The notes beneath the pieces were generated by a model that was not told the origin of the DNA, ran no database searches, and saw nothing but the letters and a program-made list of their open reading frames with translations. This document shows, in pieces, positions 1 to 8,161 of a DNA stretch of 14,618 nucleotides. Each line of letters starts with the position of its first letter. Within the stretch, counting starts at the first letter, position 1. This DNA is from a bacterium (GTDB lineage: Bacteria > CAIJMQ01 > JAADFP01): NCBI GenBank assembly GCA_027021085.1, contig JALUVB010000054.1:1-14618 (forward strand), written 5' to 3'. Position numbers and translations under genes: made by a program.

Positions 1-2
1 TA

Positions 3-1016
3 AAAAAGGGGCTGGATGAGTACGTGATTGGCCAGGAAAAATCCAAGAAGATACTGGCAGTAGCTGTTTACAACCACTACAAGCGGGTCTACCTCAAAAA
101 AACCAGCGTGGAGCTGGAGAAGTCAAACATTTTGCTTATCGGCCCTACCGGCTGCGGTAAGACCCTGATGGCACGCACCCTGGCAAAGATACTGCATGTG
201 CCTTTTACCATAGCCGATGCCACCACTCTCACAGAGGCTGGATACGTGGGAGAAGACGTGGAAAATATCATCCTCAGGCTTCTGCAGGCAGCGAATTTTG
301 ACGTGGAGAGAGCAAAAAGGGGCATAATATACATTGACGAAATAGATAAAATCGCCTGCCGGGGCGAGTCTCCCTCCATAACCAGGGATGTCTCGGGAGA
401 GGGCGTGCAGCAGGGATTACTTAAGATACTGGAAGGTACAGTGGCCAACGTCCCGCCTCAGGGAGGGAGGAAGCACCCGCATCAACAGTTTATCCAGGTG
501 GATACCTCCAATATCCTCTTTATCTGCGGGGGAACCTTCGTAGGTCTGGAAGACATAGTGCTGAAAAGACTGTCTAAAAAATCCCTTGGCTTTGTGAAGG
601 GAATGGATAGAAAGGTGAGCAGAAGCGAGATTCTTGAGTACGTTGAACCGGAAGATTTATTAAAATTTGGTCTAATCCCGGAGTTTGTAGGCAGGCTTCC
701 CGTGATTGCCTCCTGCCATGCACTGGGAAGGGAAGACCTGATGAAAATACTGGTGGAGCCCAGGAATGCGCTGGTAAAGCAGTATAAAGAATATTTCCGG
801 CTGGAAGGGGTAACCCTTAAATTTGATAAGGCCTCCCTGGAATTTATAGCAGACTTGACCATTCGCAGGGGTACGGGAGCACGTGGATTAAGGGCAATCA
901 TGGAAGAAACCATGCTTGACCTCATGTACGACCTTACTGCGTTCAAAGGACAGGAAATAGTGATAACCAGGAAAATGCTGGACGAAAAGCTGACCAAGTT
1001 TCGGGAGGTTGCTTAA
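3..1016 (+). CDS. clpX: ATP-dependent Clp protease ATP-binding subunit ClpX, 5' partial
   Basis: ClpX is the AAA+ unfoldase that recognises tagged substrates, unfolds them with ATP and feeds them into the ClpP peptidase. The reading frame is open from base 3 and encodes the family motif LDEYVIGQE at the very start, so the gene continues left of the window. About 65-70 N-terminal residues, including the zinc-binding domain, are missing only because of the window edge; the GTG at 24 is internal. Visible motifs are Walker A GPTGCGKT (141-164), the pore-1 loop GYVG, Walker [10 protein letters not shown], the RKH pore loop in [10 protein letters not shown], the ClpP-docking loop as LGF (usual form IGF), the arginine-finger region EFVGRLP and sensor [11 protein letters not shown]. 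The LGF loop suggests that it works with ClpP and is not a stand-alone unfoldase. The stop codon shares one base with the lon start, so the two genes are probably co-transcribed. Identification is certain. Confidence 0.97.
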   Translation, partial: KKGLDEYVIGQEKSKKILAVAVYNHYKRVYLKKTSVELEKSNILLIGPTGCGKTLMARTLAKILHVPFTIADATTLTEAGYVGEDVENIILRLLQAANFDVERAKRGIIYIDEIDKIACRGESPSITRDVSGEGVQQGLLKILEGTVANVPPQGGRKHPHQQFIQVDTSNILFICGGTFVGLEDIVLKRLSKKSLGFVKGMDRKVSRSEILEYVEPEDLLKFGLIPEFVGRLPVIASCHALGREDLMKILVEPRNALVKQYKEYFRLEGVTLKFDKASLEFIADLTIRRGTGARGLRAIMEETMLDLMYDLTAFKGQEIVITRKMLDEKLTKFREVA

Positions 1017-3376
1017 TGGCTAAAGTAATTTCCCAGAGGGGGGTGACGGTTTTCTATGCTGTGCCGGTGCGGGATATTGTCATTTTTCCCCACATGATTG
1101 TCCCTCTTTTAATAGGAAGGACAAAGTCTCTCCGTTCCGTGGGAGAGGCGATGAAGAAAACCAGGAAGATTTTCCTGGTAGCCCAGAAAGATGCTGCCAA
1201 GGAGAACCCTACCCCCCAGGATGTTTACAGCGTAGGAACCATTGCCGAGATTTTACAGGTAATAAAACTTCCCGATAATACCCTGAAGGTGCTTATAGAG
1301 GGGGCTACCCGGGCAAGAATAGAAGGCTTCGTCTCCACCAGCGAGTTCTTCCAGGTGCGGGTAATACCCCTGGAAGAAAAACTTGAGTTTTCCCCGGAGC
1401 TTGAGGCATTGGTGAGGACAGTAAAAAAGGAATTTGAAAGGTATGTCCAGCTCAATCCCAAGATGCCGGAAGAATTTATTTCTTCTGTACAGCAGATTGA
1501 AGAGCCGGGCAGGCTGGCTGATACCATTGCCAGCCATCTCCTGGTGAAAGTAGAGACCAAGCAGAGCATCCTGGAGGTATCGGATATTCAGAAAAGGATG
1601 CGCAGGCTCTCCGAGGTATTAAACACGGAAATTGAGATACTGCAGATAGAGAAGAGAATCCAGGACAGAGTGCGGGGACAGATTGGCAAGACCCAGAAAG
1701 AATTCTATCTCCAGGAACAGATGAAAGCCATACAAAAGGAGCTGGGGAGGGAGGAAGACCCGGAAGTAATACGTTTAAGGGAAAAAATCAAAAAGGCTTC
1801 CATGCCGAAAGAGATAGAAACAAAAGCATTTAGCGAGTTGGAAAGGCTTACTAAAATGATGCCTTTCTCACCCGAGGCCACGGTAGTCAGAACCTACCTG
1901 GATTGGCTCATCAGTATTCCCTGGAAGATTACCAGCAAGGATAAGCTGGAGATAAAGAGGGCAGCCCGGATTCTGGACGAAGACCATTATGGTTTAAAAA
2001 AGGTAAAGGAAAGGGTCCTGGAATTCCTGGCCGTGAGAAAGAACGCGCGGAACATAAAGGGGCCTATCCTTTGCTTTGTGGGGCCTCCCGGCGTAGGCAA
2101 GACCTCTGTGGCAAAATCAATAGCCCGTGCCTTGGGCAGGAAATTTGTCAGGATTTCCCTGGGAGGGGTGAGAGACGAGGCAGAGATAAGGGGACACCGC
2201 AGAACCTATATTGGGGCGTTGCCCGGCAAGATTATCCAGGGAATGAAGAAGGCAGGAAGTAAAAACCCGGTATTTCTCCTGGACGAAGTGGATAAAATGA
2301 GCGTGGATTTTCGCGGGGACCCCTCCGCCGCATTACTGGAAGTCCTGGACCCGGAACAGAACCATGCCTTTAATGATCACTACTTAGACGTGGACTTTGA
2401 CCTTTCCCAGGTGATGTTTATTACCACTGCAAATACCACTTATTCCATCCCCTCCCCCTTGCTCGACCGCATGGAAATAATAGAGTTCTCCGGGTATTCG
2501 GAGGACGAGAAAATAAAAATTGCCCAGAAATTTCTCCTGCCCAAGCAGATTAAGGCGCACGGCTTCAAAGAAGAGGAAATTTCTATCAGCCGGGAAGCCA
2601 TAAAGAAAATTATCCGGGAGTATACCAGGGAAGCCGGGGTGAGAAACTTGGAGCGAGAGATTGCAGGCATTCTCCGAAAGCTGGCCAGGAAAAAAGTGGA
2701 GCAAAAGGGGAAAGAGAAGTTCAGGGTTACCAGCAGTGCCGTGGAAAAATTTCTTGGGCCTCCCCGCTACCGCTACCTCTTCCCCGAAGATAAGAGCGAG
2801 ATAGGAGTGGCAATGGGATTGGCCTGGACAGAGGCAGGAGGAGAGATTCTCTCTATAGAAGCTACCACCATGAAGGGGAAGGGCAACCTTCTTTTAACCG
2901 GCAAGCTGGGAGAGGTGATGAAAGAGTCAGCCCAGGCTGCCCTGAGTTTCATCCGCTCGCGCTCGCGGGAATTAGGATTAAACGAGGAAGTTTATGAGAA
3001 AACAGATATACATGTACACGTGCCGGAAGGAGCCATTCCCAAGGATGGCCCTTCTGCAGGCATAGCAATATTGATAGCCATGGCTTCTGCGCTTGCCCGC
3101 GCTCCCGTAGACAGTAAAATAGCCATGACGGGAGAAATTACCTTAAGAGGCAGGGTGCTTCCGGTGGGCGGGATAAAAACCAAGGTCCTGGCAGCTCACC
3201 GCGGAGGAAGCAAGAAGGTGATTCTTCCCAAGGATAATTTCAATGAGCTGGCGGATATTCCTTCCTATATTAGGAAAGACATAGAATTTATACCCGTAGA
3301 AAGTGTGGACGAGGTATTAAAGATAACCCTGGAAAGAGTATGGGAAAGGAGTGATATTTCTCTGTTGACCACGTAG
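1016..3376 (+). CDS. lon: ATP-dependent protease Lon (LonA type)
   Basis: Lon is a cytoplasmic hexameric protease that degrades misfolded and regulatory proteins, with ATPase and peptidase in one chain. The 786-residue product has the usual LonA length. The LonN substrate-binding domain covers about residues 10-205 and a coiled-coil region about 205-300. The AAA+ module has Walker [10 protein letters not shown] at 356-364 and Walker [10 protein letters not shown]. The C-terminal serine-lysine protease domain has Ser680 in DGPSAG and Lys723 in GGIKTK, spaced 43 residues apart as in E. coli Lon (679/722). The N-terminal domain distinguishes it from membrane-bound LonB. The ATG at 1016 overlaps the clpX stop codon (TAATG), and a good ribosome-binding site, GGGAGGT, lies at 1003-1009. 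Pairing with clpX is a common quality-control arrangement. I see no heat-shock operator inside the window; any promoter would be left of the edge. Confidence 0.98.
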   Translation: MAKVISQRGVTVFYAVPVRDIVIFPHMIVPLLIGRTKSLRSVGEAMKKTRKIFLVAQKDAAKENPTPQDVYSVGTIAEILQVIKLPDNTLKVLIEGATRARIEGFVSTSEFFQVRVIPLEEKLEFSPELEALVRTVKKEFERYVQLNPKMPEEFISSVQQIEEPGRLADTIASHLLVKVETKQSILEVSDIQKRMRRLSEVLNTEIEILQIEKRIQDRVRGQIGKTQKEFYLQEQMKAIQKELGREEDPEVIRLREKIKKASMPKEIETKAFSELERLTKMMPFSPEATVVRTYLDWLISIPWKITSKDKLEIKRAARILDEDHYGLKKVKERVLEFLAVRKNARNIKGPILCFVGPPGVGKTSVAKSIARALGRKFVRISLGGVRDEAEIRGHRRTYIGALPGKIIQGMKKAGSKNPVFLLDEVDKMSVDFRGDPSAALLEVLDPEQNHAFNDHYLDVDFDLSQVMFITTANTTYSIPSPLLDRMEIIEFSGYSEDEKIKIAQKFLLPKQIKAHGFKEEEISISREAIKKIIREYTREAGVRNLEREIAGILRKLARKKVEQKGKEKFRVTSSAVEKFLGPPRYRYLFPEDKSEIGVAMGLAWTEAGGEILSIEATTMKGKGNLLLTGKLGEVMKESAQAALSFIRSRSRELGLNEEVYEKTDIHVHVPEGAIPKDGPSAGIAILIAMASALARAPVDSKIAMTGEITLRGRVLPVGGIKTKVLAAHRGGSKKVILPKDNFNELADIPSYIRKDIEFIPVESVDEVLKITLERVWERSDISLLTT

Positions 3377-3406
3377 CAGGGAAATCATCTTTAACTTTTT
3401 CTAAGG

Positions 3407-3414
3407 AAAAGGAG
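3407..3414 (+). promoter_or_regulatory. Ribosome-binding site of rpmH
   Basis: AAAAGGAG lies 8 bases before the rpmH ATG and supports that start. The 46-base gap between lon and rpmH holds no convincing terminator hairpin and no clear promoter, so rpmH may be read from the lon transcript. Confidence 0.7.
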
Positions 3415-3422
3415 AAAGAATT

Positions 3423-3560
3423 ATGAAAAGGACTTATCAACCGCATAACAGGAGAAGGAAAAGAAAACTCGGTTTTCTTGCCCGCTCCTCGAGTAAGGCA
3501 GGAAGAAATATTTTGATGCGCAGAAGAAGAAGAGGAAGGAAAGTACTCACCCCGGCATGA
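3423..3560 (+). CDS. rpmH: Large ribosomal subunit protein bL34
   Basis: L34 is a small, very basic protein of the large ribosomal subunit that contacts 23S rRNA. This short gene encodes 45 residues, the normal size. It begins [20 protein letters not shown], the family signature, followed by an Arg-rich run and the C-terminal KVLTPA. The start is fixed by homology and by the AAAAGGAG ribosome-binding site. The stop codon overlaps the start of yidD as ATGA (3557-3560). In most bacteria rnpA (RNase P protein) lies directly downstream of rpmH, and here it does not. rpmH is also usually near dnaA and the replication origin, whereas here lon precedes it on the same strand. Identification is certain despite the small size. 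Confidence 0.97.
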   Translation: MKRTYQPHNRRRKRKLGFLARSSSKAGRNILMRRRRRGRKVLTPA

Positions 3561-3766
3561 AAAACCTTCTTATCTGGTTAATAAAGGGATACAGGATTTT
3601 TGTTTCTCCTGTCCTGCCCCCTTCCTGCAGGTTTTACCCAAGCTGTTCGGAGTATTGCATAGAATCCCTGCAGAAGAAAGGCGTCCTAAAAGGCATGTGG
3701 ATGGGGATAAGGAGAGTAGTGCGATGCAATCCCTTTTCCCGCGGTGGTTATGACCCGGTAAAATAA
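3557..3766 (+). CDS. yidD: Membrane protein insertion efficiency factor YidD
   Basis: YidD is a small inner-membrane-associated protein that assists YidC/Sec-dependent insertion of membrane proteins. The 69-residue product has the family pattern: an amphipathic N-terminus with [10 protein letters not shown], the cysteine-containing core [11 protein letters not shown], and a C-terminal [13 protein letters not shown]. Three cysteines in the core and a fourth in RCNPF match the family. The ATG overlaps the rpmH stop by 4 bases and has no ribosome-binding site of its own, so it is probably translated by coupling to rpmH. yidC starts 10 bases after its stop. The rpmH-yidD-yidC order is conserved across bacteria, except that rnpA is missing here. 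Confidence 0.95.
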   Translation: MKNLLIWLIKGYRIFVSPVLPPSCRFYPSCSEYCIESLQKKGVLKGMWMGIRRVVRCNPFSRGGYDPVK

Positions 3767-3776
3767 TAATATTATC

Positions 3777-5477
3777 ATGGATAAAAAAACACTTTACATA
3801 TTTTTATTGCTCTTTTTCTTTCTGCTCCTGATTCAGTATGCATCCCGCCTGAATCCTCCCAAGCAGGAGAAACAGCCGGAAAAAGCGGTTGTTTCCGTGG
3901 TTTCCCCCCTTAACAAAGAAGCAGATATAAAGAGCAGCCATCGCGCCTCCCTGAGAGAAAACTGGGGAAGGTTAGAGGTTTCCAGCTGGGGAGGAGTATC
4001 CAGCTGCCGGCTGAGGGATTTTAAGGAAAGGGATTATGCTCTCAAAACCCTGGCAGAGGAAGAAAAGAGATTAAGGGCTTCTTACCCTCGCCTTTCCCAG
4101 CAGGAAAAGGCCATAGCTTCCTACCGCCTTACCAAGCTTGAGAAATCGTACAAGTATTTCCAGGATTCTGCCGGCAAAGAAGTGGAAATGATTTCCTTCC
4201 CGGAGGTTTTCTGGGCACATCTTCCCCCTTACTTCACCTACATGGATACTCGCGGTACTCCCCTTATCTCCGACAGCGCGCGTTCTCCTTACAAAATAAG
4301 AAAGCAGGGAAAGAAGATAATCCTGGAAAAAGAAGTAGACGGGATAACCATAATCAAGGAATTGTCTCCTTCCTCCTCCCCCTACCTGTTAAACTGCAGG
4401 ATTCAGCTGAAGAGCTCTTCTCCTCTGCCGGCCGGGAATATCAGGGTTTCGGTGGGGCCTGATGTGGGCTACAGGGAAGGCGGGAGAACCTATGCCTACG
4501 AGGGCCCGGTAACTTACATCGACGACAAGTATCAGAAAGTCACCTTCTCCCGCCGGGAGAAAGGAAAGAAAAGCGAAATTGTAAAATACGGCAAGGTAAG
4601 CTGGGTTGCTATCCAAAACACCTATTTTACCCAGATACTGCTTCCCAAAGACTCGGAGATAGCCTGGTTTTCCAAGAATGAGTATGATGAATACCTCTCC
4701 GGCATACAATGGGAAATACCCGCCGAGAGCAAGAAAAACAGCCGCTCCTTTGAATTCTCCCTTTATTTCGGGCCTAAAAAGATAGAACCGCTCAGGACAC
4801 TGGGGAAAAACGCGGAATTTATCGTGGACCTGGGCTACTTTGGCAACCTTTTCCGCATAATTTATGTGCTGAAAGCCCTTTTCCGGCTTACCCATAACTA
4901 CGGCTGGGCCATAGTACTCCTTACCATTATGGTAAACCTGGTTCTTCTGCCTCTCTCTCTAAAGAGCTTCCATTCCATGAAGGCAATGCAGAAATTGCAT
5001 CCCCAGGTAGAGGAACTGAAAAAGAAACTCAGGGACAATCCCCAGAAATTGAACAAGGAGATTATGGAGCTTTACCGCAAACGGGGGGTTAGCCCTCTGG
5101 GGGGCTGCCTGCCCATGCTCTTCCAGATGCCCGTGTTTTTTGCCCTTTTCACTACCTTACGGAGTGCAATAGAACTGAGAGGAGCCCCCTTCATCTGGTG
5201 GATTAAGGACCTCTCTCTGCCCGATACCCTTTTCGTTATAAAGGGGTTCCCCATTCACATACTGCCCGTGCTCATGGGAGGAGCTACCCTGCTCCAGCAG
5301 CGATTAACCGGCTCAGAAGCCCAGAATCCTATGATGTCCTCCTTCATGCCTATCTTCTTGCTCTTTATCTTCTACAACTTCCCCTCGGGATTGGTGCTCT
5401 ACTGGTTTGTAAACAGTATTCTTAGTATAATACAGCAGGTATGGGTGTTAAAGTTCTCCTCTATCTCCTCTTCCTGA
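3777..5477 (+). CDS. yidC: Membrane protein insertase YidC (Oxa1 family, diderm type)
   Basis: YidC inserts and folds membrane proteins in the cytoplasmic membrane, alone or with SecYEG. Its classical clients include the c and a subunits of rotary ATPases. The 566-residue protein has an N-terminal membrane anchor (about residues 5-24), a large periplasmic beta-rich P1 domain (about 50-340) and the conserved five-helix insertase core (about 350-560). The core contains the amphipathic and coiled-coil hairpin around KSFHSMKAMQKLHPQ, then NPLGGCLP-like VSPLGGCLPMLFQMP and FPSGLVLYWFVNSILSIIQQ. The P1 domain is typical of Gram-negative bacteria. By eye, the hydrophilic-groove arginine (E. coli Arg366, Bacillus Arg72/73) aligns with Asn387 in TIMVNLVLLPL. 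The end of the gene overlaps the following AsmA-like gene by 37 bases. Identification is certain; how the Asn substitution affects function is unknown. Confidence 0.97.
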   Translation: MDKKTLYIFLLLFFFLLLIQYASRLNPPKQEKQPEKAVVSVVSPLNKEADIKSSHRASLRENWGRLEVSSWGGVSSCRLRDFKERDYALKTLAEEEKRLRASYPRLSQQEKAIASYRLTKLEKSYKYFQDSAGKEVEMISFPEVFWAHLPPYFTYMDTRGTPLISDSARSPYKIRKQGKKIILEKEVDGITIIKELSPSSSPYLLNCRIQLKSSSPLPAGNIRVSVGPDVGYREGGRTYAYEGPVTYIDDKYQKVTFSRREKGKKSEIVKYGKVSWVAIQNTYFTQILLPKDSEIAWFSKNEYDEYLSGIQWEIPAESKKNSRSFEFSLYFGPKKIEPLRTLGKNAEFIVDLGYFGNLFRIIYVLKALFRLTHNYGWAIVLLTIMVNLVLLPLSLKSFHSMKAMQKLHPQVEELKKKLRDNPQKLNKEIMELYRKRGVSPLGGCLPMLFQMPVFFALFTTLRSAIELRGAPFIWWIKDLSLPDTLFVIKGFPIHILPVLMGGATLLQQRLTGSEAQNPMMSSFMPIFLLFIFYNFPSGLVLYWFVNSILSIIQQVWVLKFSSISSS

Positions 5478-6517
5478 TTATCTCTTTCCCTGCCTATCCC
5501 AGCTGGAGAGCTGATTTCCAGATAAAAGGCAAGGACATGGGGGTATCTCCCCTGCTCAAATTGCTTCCCCCTTTCTCCCGGAACCAGAGGTGGAATATAG
5601 AGGGCAGAATAAGCCCGGACCTTGAAGTAAGCGGGGACGGAAAGATTTTAAATATCCAGGGGAAAGTTGACTACCAGGACCTCTCCATTACACACACAAT
5701 AGGAAAATTTTATCTTTTCACTCCTTCTTTAAGCCTGCAGGAATTGAAAGTTGAGCGGAAGGAAAAGAAGTGGAAGGTTGAAACCTTGCTTACCTCTCCG
5801 GAGATAGACTACCTGGGATTTACCTTTAAGGACGTGGAAGCTCTCCTTATCATAGAGGACGGTAAGCTTACCCTGAAATCACTGACCTGCGTGCTGGGAG
5901 AAGGGAAAATCCATGTGACGGGAAACATAGACTTGACTGATCCAAAGTTCCCCCTGGATTTCAAAGGTAAAGGAGAGGGCATAAAACTGGAAAACATAAC
6001 CTTTCATCCCGGCAAGGGCAAACTGCACGTTCGCTTTCGCATAAAGGGAAACGGTATTGACCCGGCCTCGTTAAACGGCTGGGCAAAGTTAGAGGTTAAA
6101 AATGGTGAATTGGGCCGGCTTCCAGTAATCCTGGAGATATTTTCCTTGCTTTTCAAGGGTACATCCCGGGCTTCTTTGCATTCGGCAAAGGGGGACTTTA
6201 AAATCAGGGACGGGTTTGCCTATACCGATAACCTGGAGTTGAGGGGGAAGGGGGTATCTGTTTTAGCCAAGGGATATGTGGGGTGGAATCGCAAGCTGGA
6301 TTTCCTGATTTTCTTCAAAATTTCCCAGGAATTATTAAGGTTTACTCCCTTAACAAAGTTGGTAGGGATGGTAATCGACCAGCTGGGCAATGGCCTGGTC
6401 AGGTTGAGAGTAACCGGTACAGTGAATAACCGGCAGTACACCATAGTTCCTTTTGCTCTGGGAGGGGACCTGGAAAACCTCTTCAGGAGAATCCTTGGAA
6501 TTGGCAACAATCCGTAA
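5441..6517 (+). CDS. Secreted AsmA-like C-terminal domain protein
   Basis: The 358-residue product starts with a cleavable-looking signal peptide: MGVKVLLYLLFLIISFPAYP, with cleavage likely near residues 19-22. The rest is repetitive beta-strand sequence with alternating hydrophobic residues. The C-terminal third resembles the AsmA-like C-terminal region: GKGEGIKLENITF, LEVKNGELGRLP, then a segment of the form FKIRDGFAYTDNLELRGKGV, ending in LRVTGTVNNRQYTIVPFAL. AsmA-family proteins are elongated envelope proteins linked to lipid transport and outer-membrane assembly. This one is much shorter than E. coli AsmA and has a signal sequence, not a long anchor. The ATG at 5441 is chosen because it supplies the signal peptide; it overlaps yidC by 37 bases. 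The context suggests an envelope role in a diderm, and the position is unusual because jag or mnmE usually follow yidC. The family call is by eye and the exact function is unknown. Confidence 0.7.
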   Translation: MGVKVLLYLLFLIISFPAYPSWRADFQIKGKDMGVSPLLKLLPPFSRNQRWNIEGRISPDLEVSGDGKILNIQGKVDYQDLSITHTIGKFYLFTPSLSLQELKVERKEKKWKVETLLTSPEIDYLGFTFKDVEALLIIEDGKLTLKSLTCVLGEGKIHVTGNIDLTDPKFPLDFKGKGEGIKLENITFHPGKGKLHVRFRIKGNGIDPASLNGWAKLEVKNGELGRLPVILEIFSLLFKGTSRASLHSAKGDFKIRDGFAYTDNLELRGKGVSVLAKGYVGWNRKLDFLIFFKISQELLRFTPLTKLVGMVIDQLGNGLVRLRVTGTVNNRQYTIVPFALGGDLENLFRRILGIGNNP

Positions 6518-6522
6518 CAAAA

Positions 6523-6538
6523 TGTTTCACGTGAAACA
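6523..6538. promoter_or_regulatory. parS: parS centromere site
   Basis: TGTTTCACGTGAAACA is an exact match to the universal bacterial parS consensus bound by ParB. The perfect palindrome extends to 22 bp (6520-6541). It lies in the 44-base gap before the TTG at 6562, upstream of parA. ParB would load here, slide with CTP and build the partition complex. It also overlaps the -35 position of the likely parA promoter, so ParB binding may repress parAB. Confidence 0.97.
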
Positions 6539-6554
6539 TTTATTTTGGTATGAT
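6526..6554 (+). promoter_or_regulatory. Probable promoter of parA operon
   Basis: TATGAT at 6549-6554 preceded by TGG gives an extended -10 element. Seventeen bases upstream is TTCACG (6526-6531), four of six matches to TTGACA and lying inside parS. Transcription would start near 6560. This is inferred from consensus only. Confidence 0.5.
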
Positions 6555-6600
6555 ATAAACGTTGAGCAGTTTTCCGGTTTCCTTAGATTTTATTTGTTAT

Positions 6601-7377
6601 ATGGGCGTAATAATAGCGATAGCAAACCAGAAAGGCGGGGTGGGAAAGACCACCACGGCAGTGAATTTATCCACGGCCCTTTCCCTGCATAAAAAGAAAG
6701 TGCTGCTGGTGGACTTTGACCCACAGGGGAATGCTACCACTGGCATGGGGGTGGAGAAAAGCGTGCTCAGGTTCACCGTTTACGATTCCCTTATTAACAA
6801 CTTGCCCCTGCGAGACCTGGTTATTCCCACCGCTACCCCTCTTCTGTACATCATTCCTGCCAACCTTGACCTGGCCGGGGCAGAGGTAGAGCTGGCTGGC
6901 CTGGCGCACAGGGAAAGTGTATTGCAGAATAAATTGAAAGAAATAAAGGACGAGTTTGATTATATCATTATAGACTGCCCTCCTTCCCTGGGGCTTTTAA
7001 CCCTGAATGCCCTGGTGTCGGCAGAAGCGCTCTTGATTCCCGTGCAATGCGAGTATTATGCCATGGAAGGGCTGGTGCAGTTATTCGGGGTTATAAGGGA
7101 GATTAAAGGCTCACTTAATGCTCGCCTGAGCATACTTGGCATACTGCTTACCATGGCAGATATCAGGACGAACCTTACCCAGCAGGTGATAGGTGAGATA
7201 AGAAGGCACTTCCCCCGGGAAGCAATGAGAACGGTTATTCCCCGCAACATCCGCATAAGTGAGTCTCCCAGTTATGGAAAGCCGGTTGTTTTATACGACC
7301 CCAGGTGTAATGGGGCAAAATCGTACCGTAAACTTACAAGAGAGGTGATAAAACGTGTCCAAAAAGGGATTGGGTAA
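6601..7377 (+). CDS. parA: Chromosome partitioning ATPase ParA (Soj)
   Basis: ParA is a nucleoid-binding ATPase that moves and separates ParB-parS complexes, so that replicated origins segregate. The 258-residue protein begins MGVIIAIANQKGGVGKTTTA, with the deviant Walker A motif carrying the signature Lys11 and catalytic Lys16. The Walker A' region LLVDFDPQGNAT and Walker B IIIDCPPSLG follow. I chose ATG 6601 because it gives the canonical family start. The frame is open upstream to a TTG at 6562, which would add 13 atypical residues. Neither start has a visible Shine-Dalgarno sequence. parB begins 23 bases before the stop of parA. The absence of an N-terminal DNA-binding domain and the adjacent perfect parS indicate the chromosomal Soj type, not a plasmid type. 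Confidence 0.96.
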   Translation: MGVIIAIANQKGGVGKTTTAVNLSTALSLHKKKVLLVDFDPQGNATTGMGVEKSVLRFTVYDSLINNLPLRDLVIPTATPLLYIIPANLDLAGAEVELAGLAHRESVLQNKLKEIKDEFDYIIIDCPPSLGLLTLNALVSAEALLIPVQCEYYAMEGLVQLFGVIREIKGSLNARLSILGILLTMADIRTNLTQQVIGEIRRHFPREAMRTVIPRNIRISESPSYGKPVVLYDPRCNGAKSYRKLTREVIKRVQKGIG

Positions 7378-8161
7378 AGGGCTCTCTGCTCTTATTCCCC
7401 GGGAAACAACGGAATTAAAAGAGGTCCCGGTAGAAGACATTCTTCCTTCTCCCCTTCAGAGCAGGGAGGAGTTCCCGGAAGAGAGCTTGAGGGAATTAGT
7501 GGCCTCTATTCGGGAAGAAGGGGTGATAGAACCCCTGGTTGTAAGGAGGAAAGAAGATAAATTTGAAATCATTGCGGGGGAGCGAAGGTGGAGAGCAGCA
7601 AAACTTGCCGGCTTGCAAGAAGTGCCGGTAATAATAAAGGATGTGAACGACGAAGAAGCTCTCCAGATAAGCCTCATAGAAAATCTCCAAAGGGAAGAGC
7701 TGAATCCCCTGGAAAAGGCGAAAGGGTACAGGATGCTTATGGAAAAATTTCACTTTACCCACGAAGACATAGCGCAAAAACTGGGGAAGAGCCGCTCTTC
7801 TGTAACCAACACCCTTAGACTGCTCAATCTCCCGGAGGAAATCAAGAGAGAAGTGCGGGAAGGAAAGATTAGCGAAGGCCATGCCCGGGTGCTGCTTTCT
7901 CTTCCGCCCGGGGAAAGAGAGAGAGTGAGAAGGGAGATACTGCGGCATTCTCTTACAGTAAGGGAAACCGAGAAACGCGCCCGGAAACGCAAGAAAAGAG
8001 ACCTCCGCTACACGGCCCCTTACCTAGAGGATTTACAGCGTAAACTGGGCACAAAGGTTTACTCAGTGGGGAGTGAATCCAGGGGTAAAATTGTGATAGA
8101 ATACTACTCTGCAGAAGAATTGGAGAGAATACTGGGAACATTGGGGATTGAAATTGATTGA
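7355..8161 (+). CDS. parB: Chromosome partitioning protein ParB (Spo0J)
   Basis: ParB binds parS, acts as a CTP-dependent sliding clamp, and is the cargo and activator of ParA. The 268-residue product starts with GTG and reads MSKKGLGKGLSALIP, the ParA-contacting N-terminal motif. The CTPase domain contains GERRWRA (75-81) and the ENLQR motif (109-113). A helix-turn-helix follows at about 137-160 (EDIAQKLGKSRSSVTNTLRL). The C-terminal dimerisation segment ends the protein. An AGAGGTGA ribosome-binding site at 7341-7348 supports the GTG start. The gene overlaps parA by 23 bases and the downstream V-ATPase subunit H gene by 14 bases. Identification is certain. Confidence 0.97.
   Translation: MSKKGLGKGLSALIPRETTELKEVPVEDILPSPLQSREEFPEESLRELVASIREEGVIEPLVVRRKEDKFEIIAGERRWRAAKLAGLQEVPVIIKDVNDEEALQISLIENLQREELNPLEKAKGYRMLMEKFHFTHEDIAQKLGKSRSSVTNTLRLLNLPEEIKREVREGKISEGHARVLLSLPPGERERVRREILRHSLTVRETEKRARKRKKRDLRYTAPYLEDLQRKLGTKVYSVGSESRGKIVIEYYSAEELERILGTLGIEID

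Noticed and set aside
4389-4895. 168-codon frame antisense to yidC
   Set aside because: Shadow of the real YidC frame; no recognisable protein features and no start signal.
6562-6600. N-terminal extension of ParA from a TTG codon
   Set aside because: It adds 13 residues unlike any Soj N-terminus and has no ribosome-binding site; ATG 6601 gives the canonical start.
6667-6675. TTATCCACG, one mismatch from a DnaA box
   Set aside because: Single site inside the parA coding sequence (NLSTAL region); no cluster around it.
6453-6692. Plus-strand frame spanning parS and the parA start
   Set aside because: It overlaps the end of the AsmA-like gene and parA in another frame and crosses the regulatory gap; no homology or ribosome-binding site.
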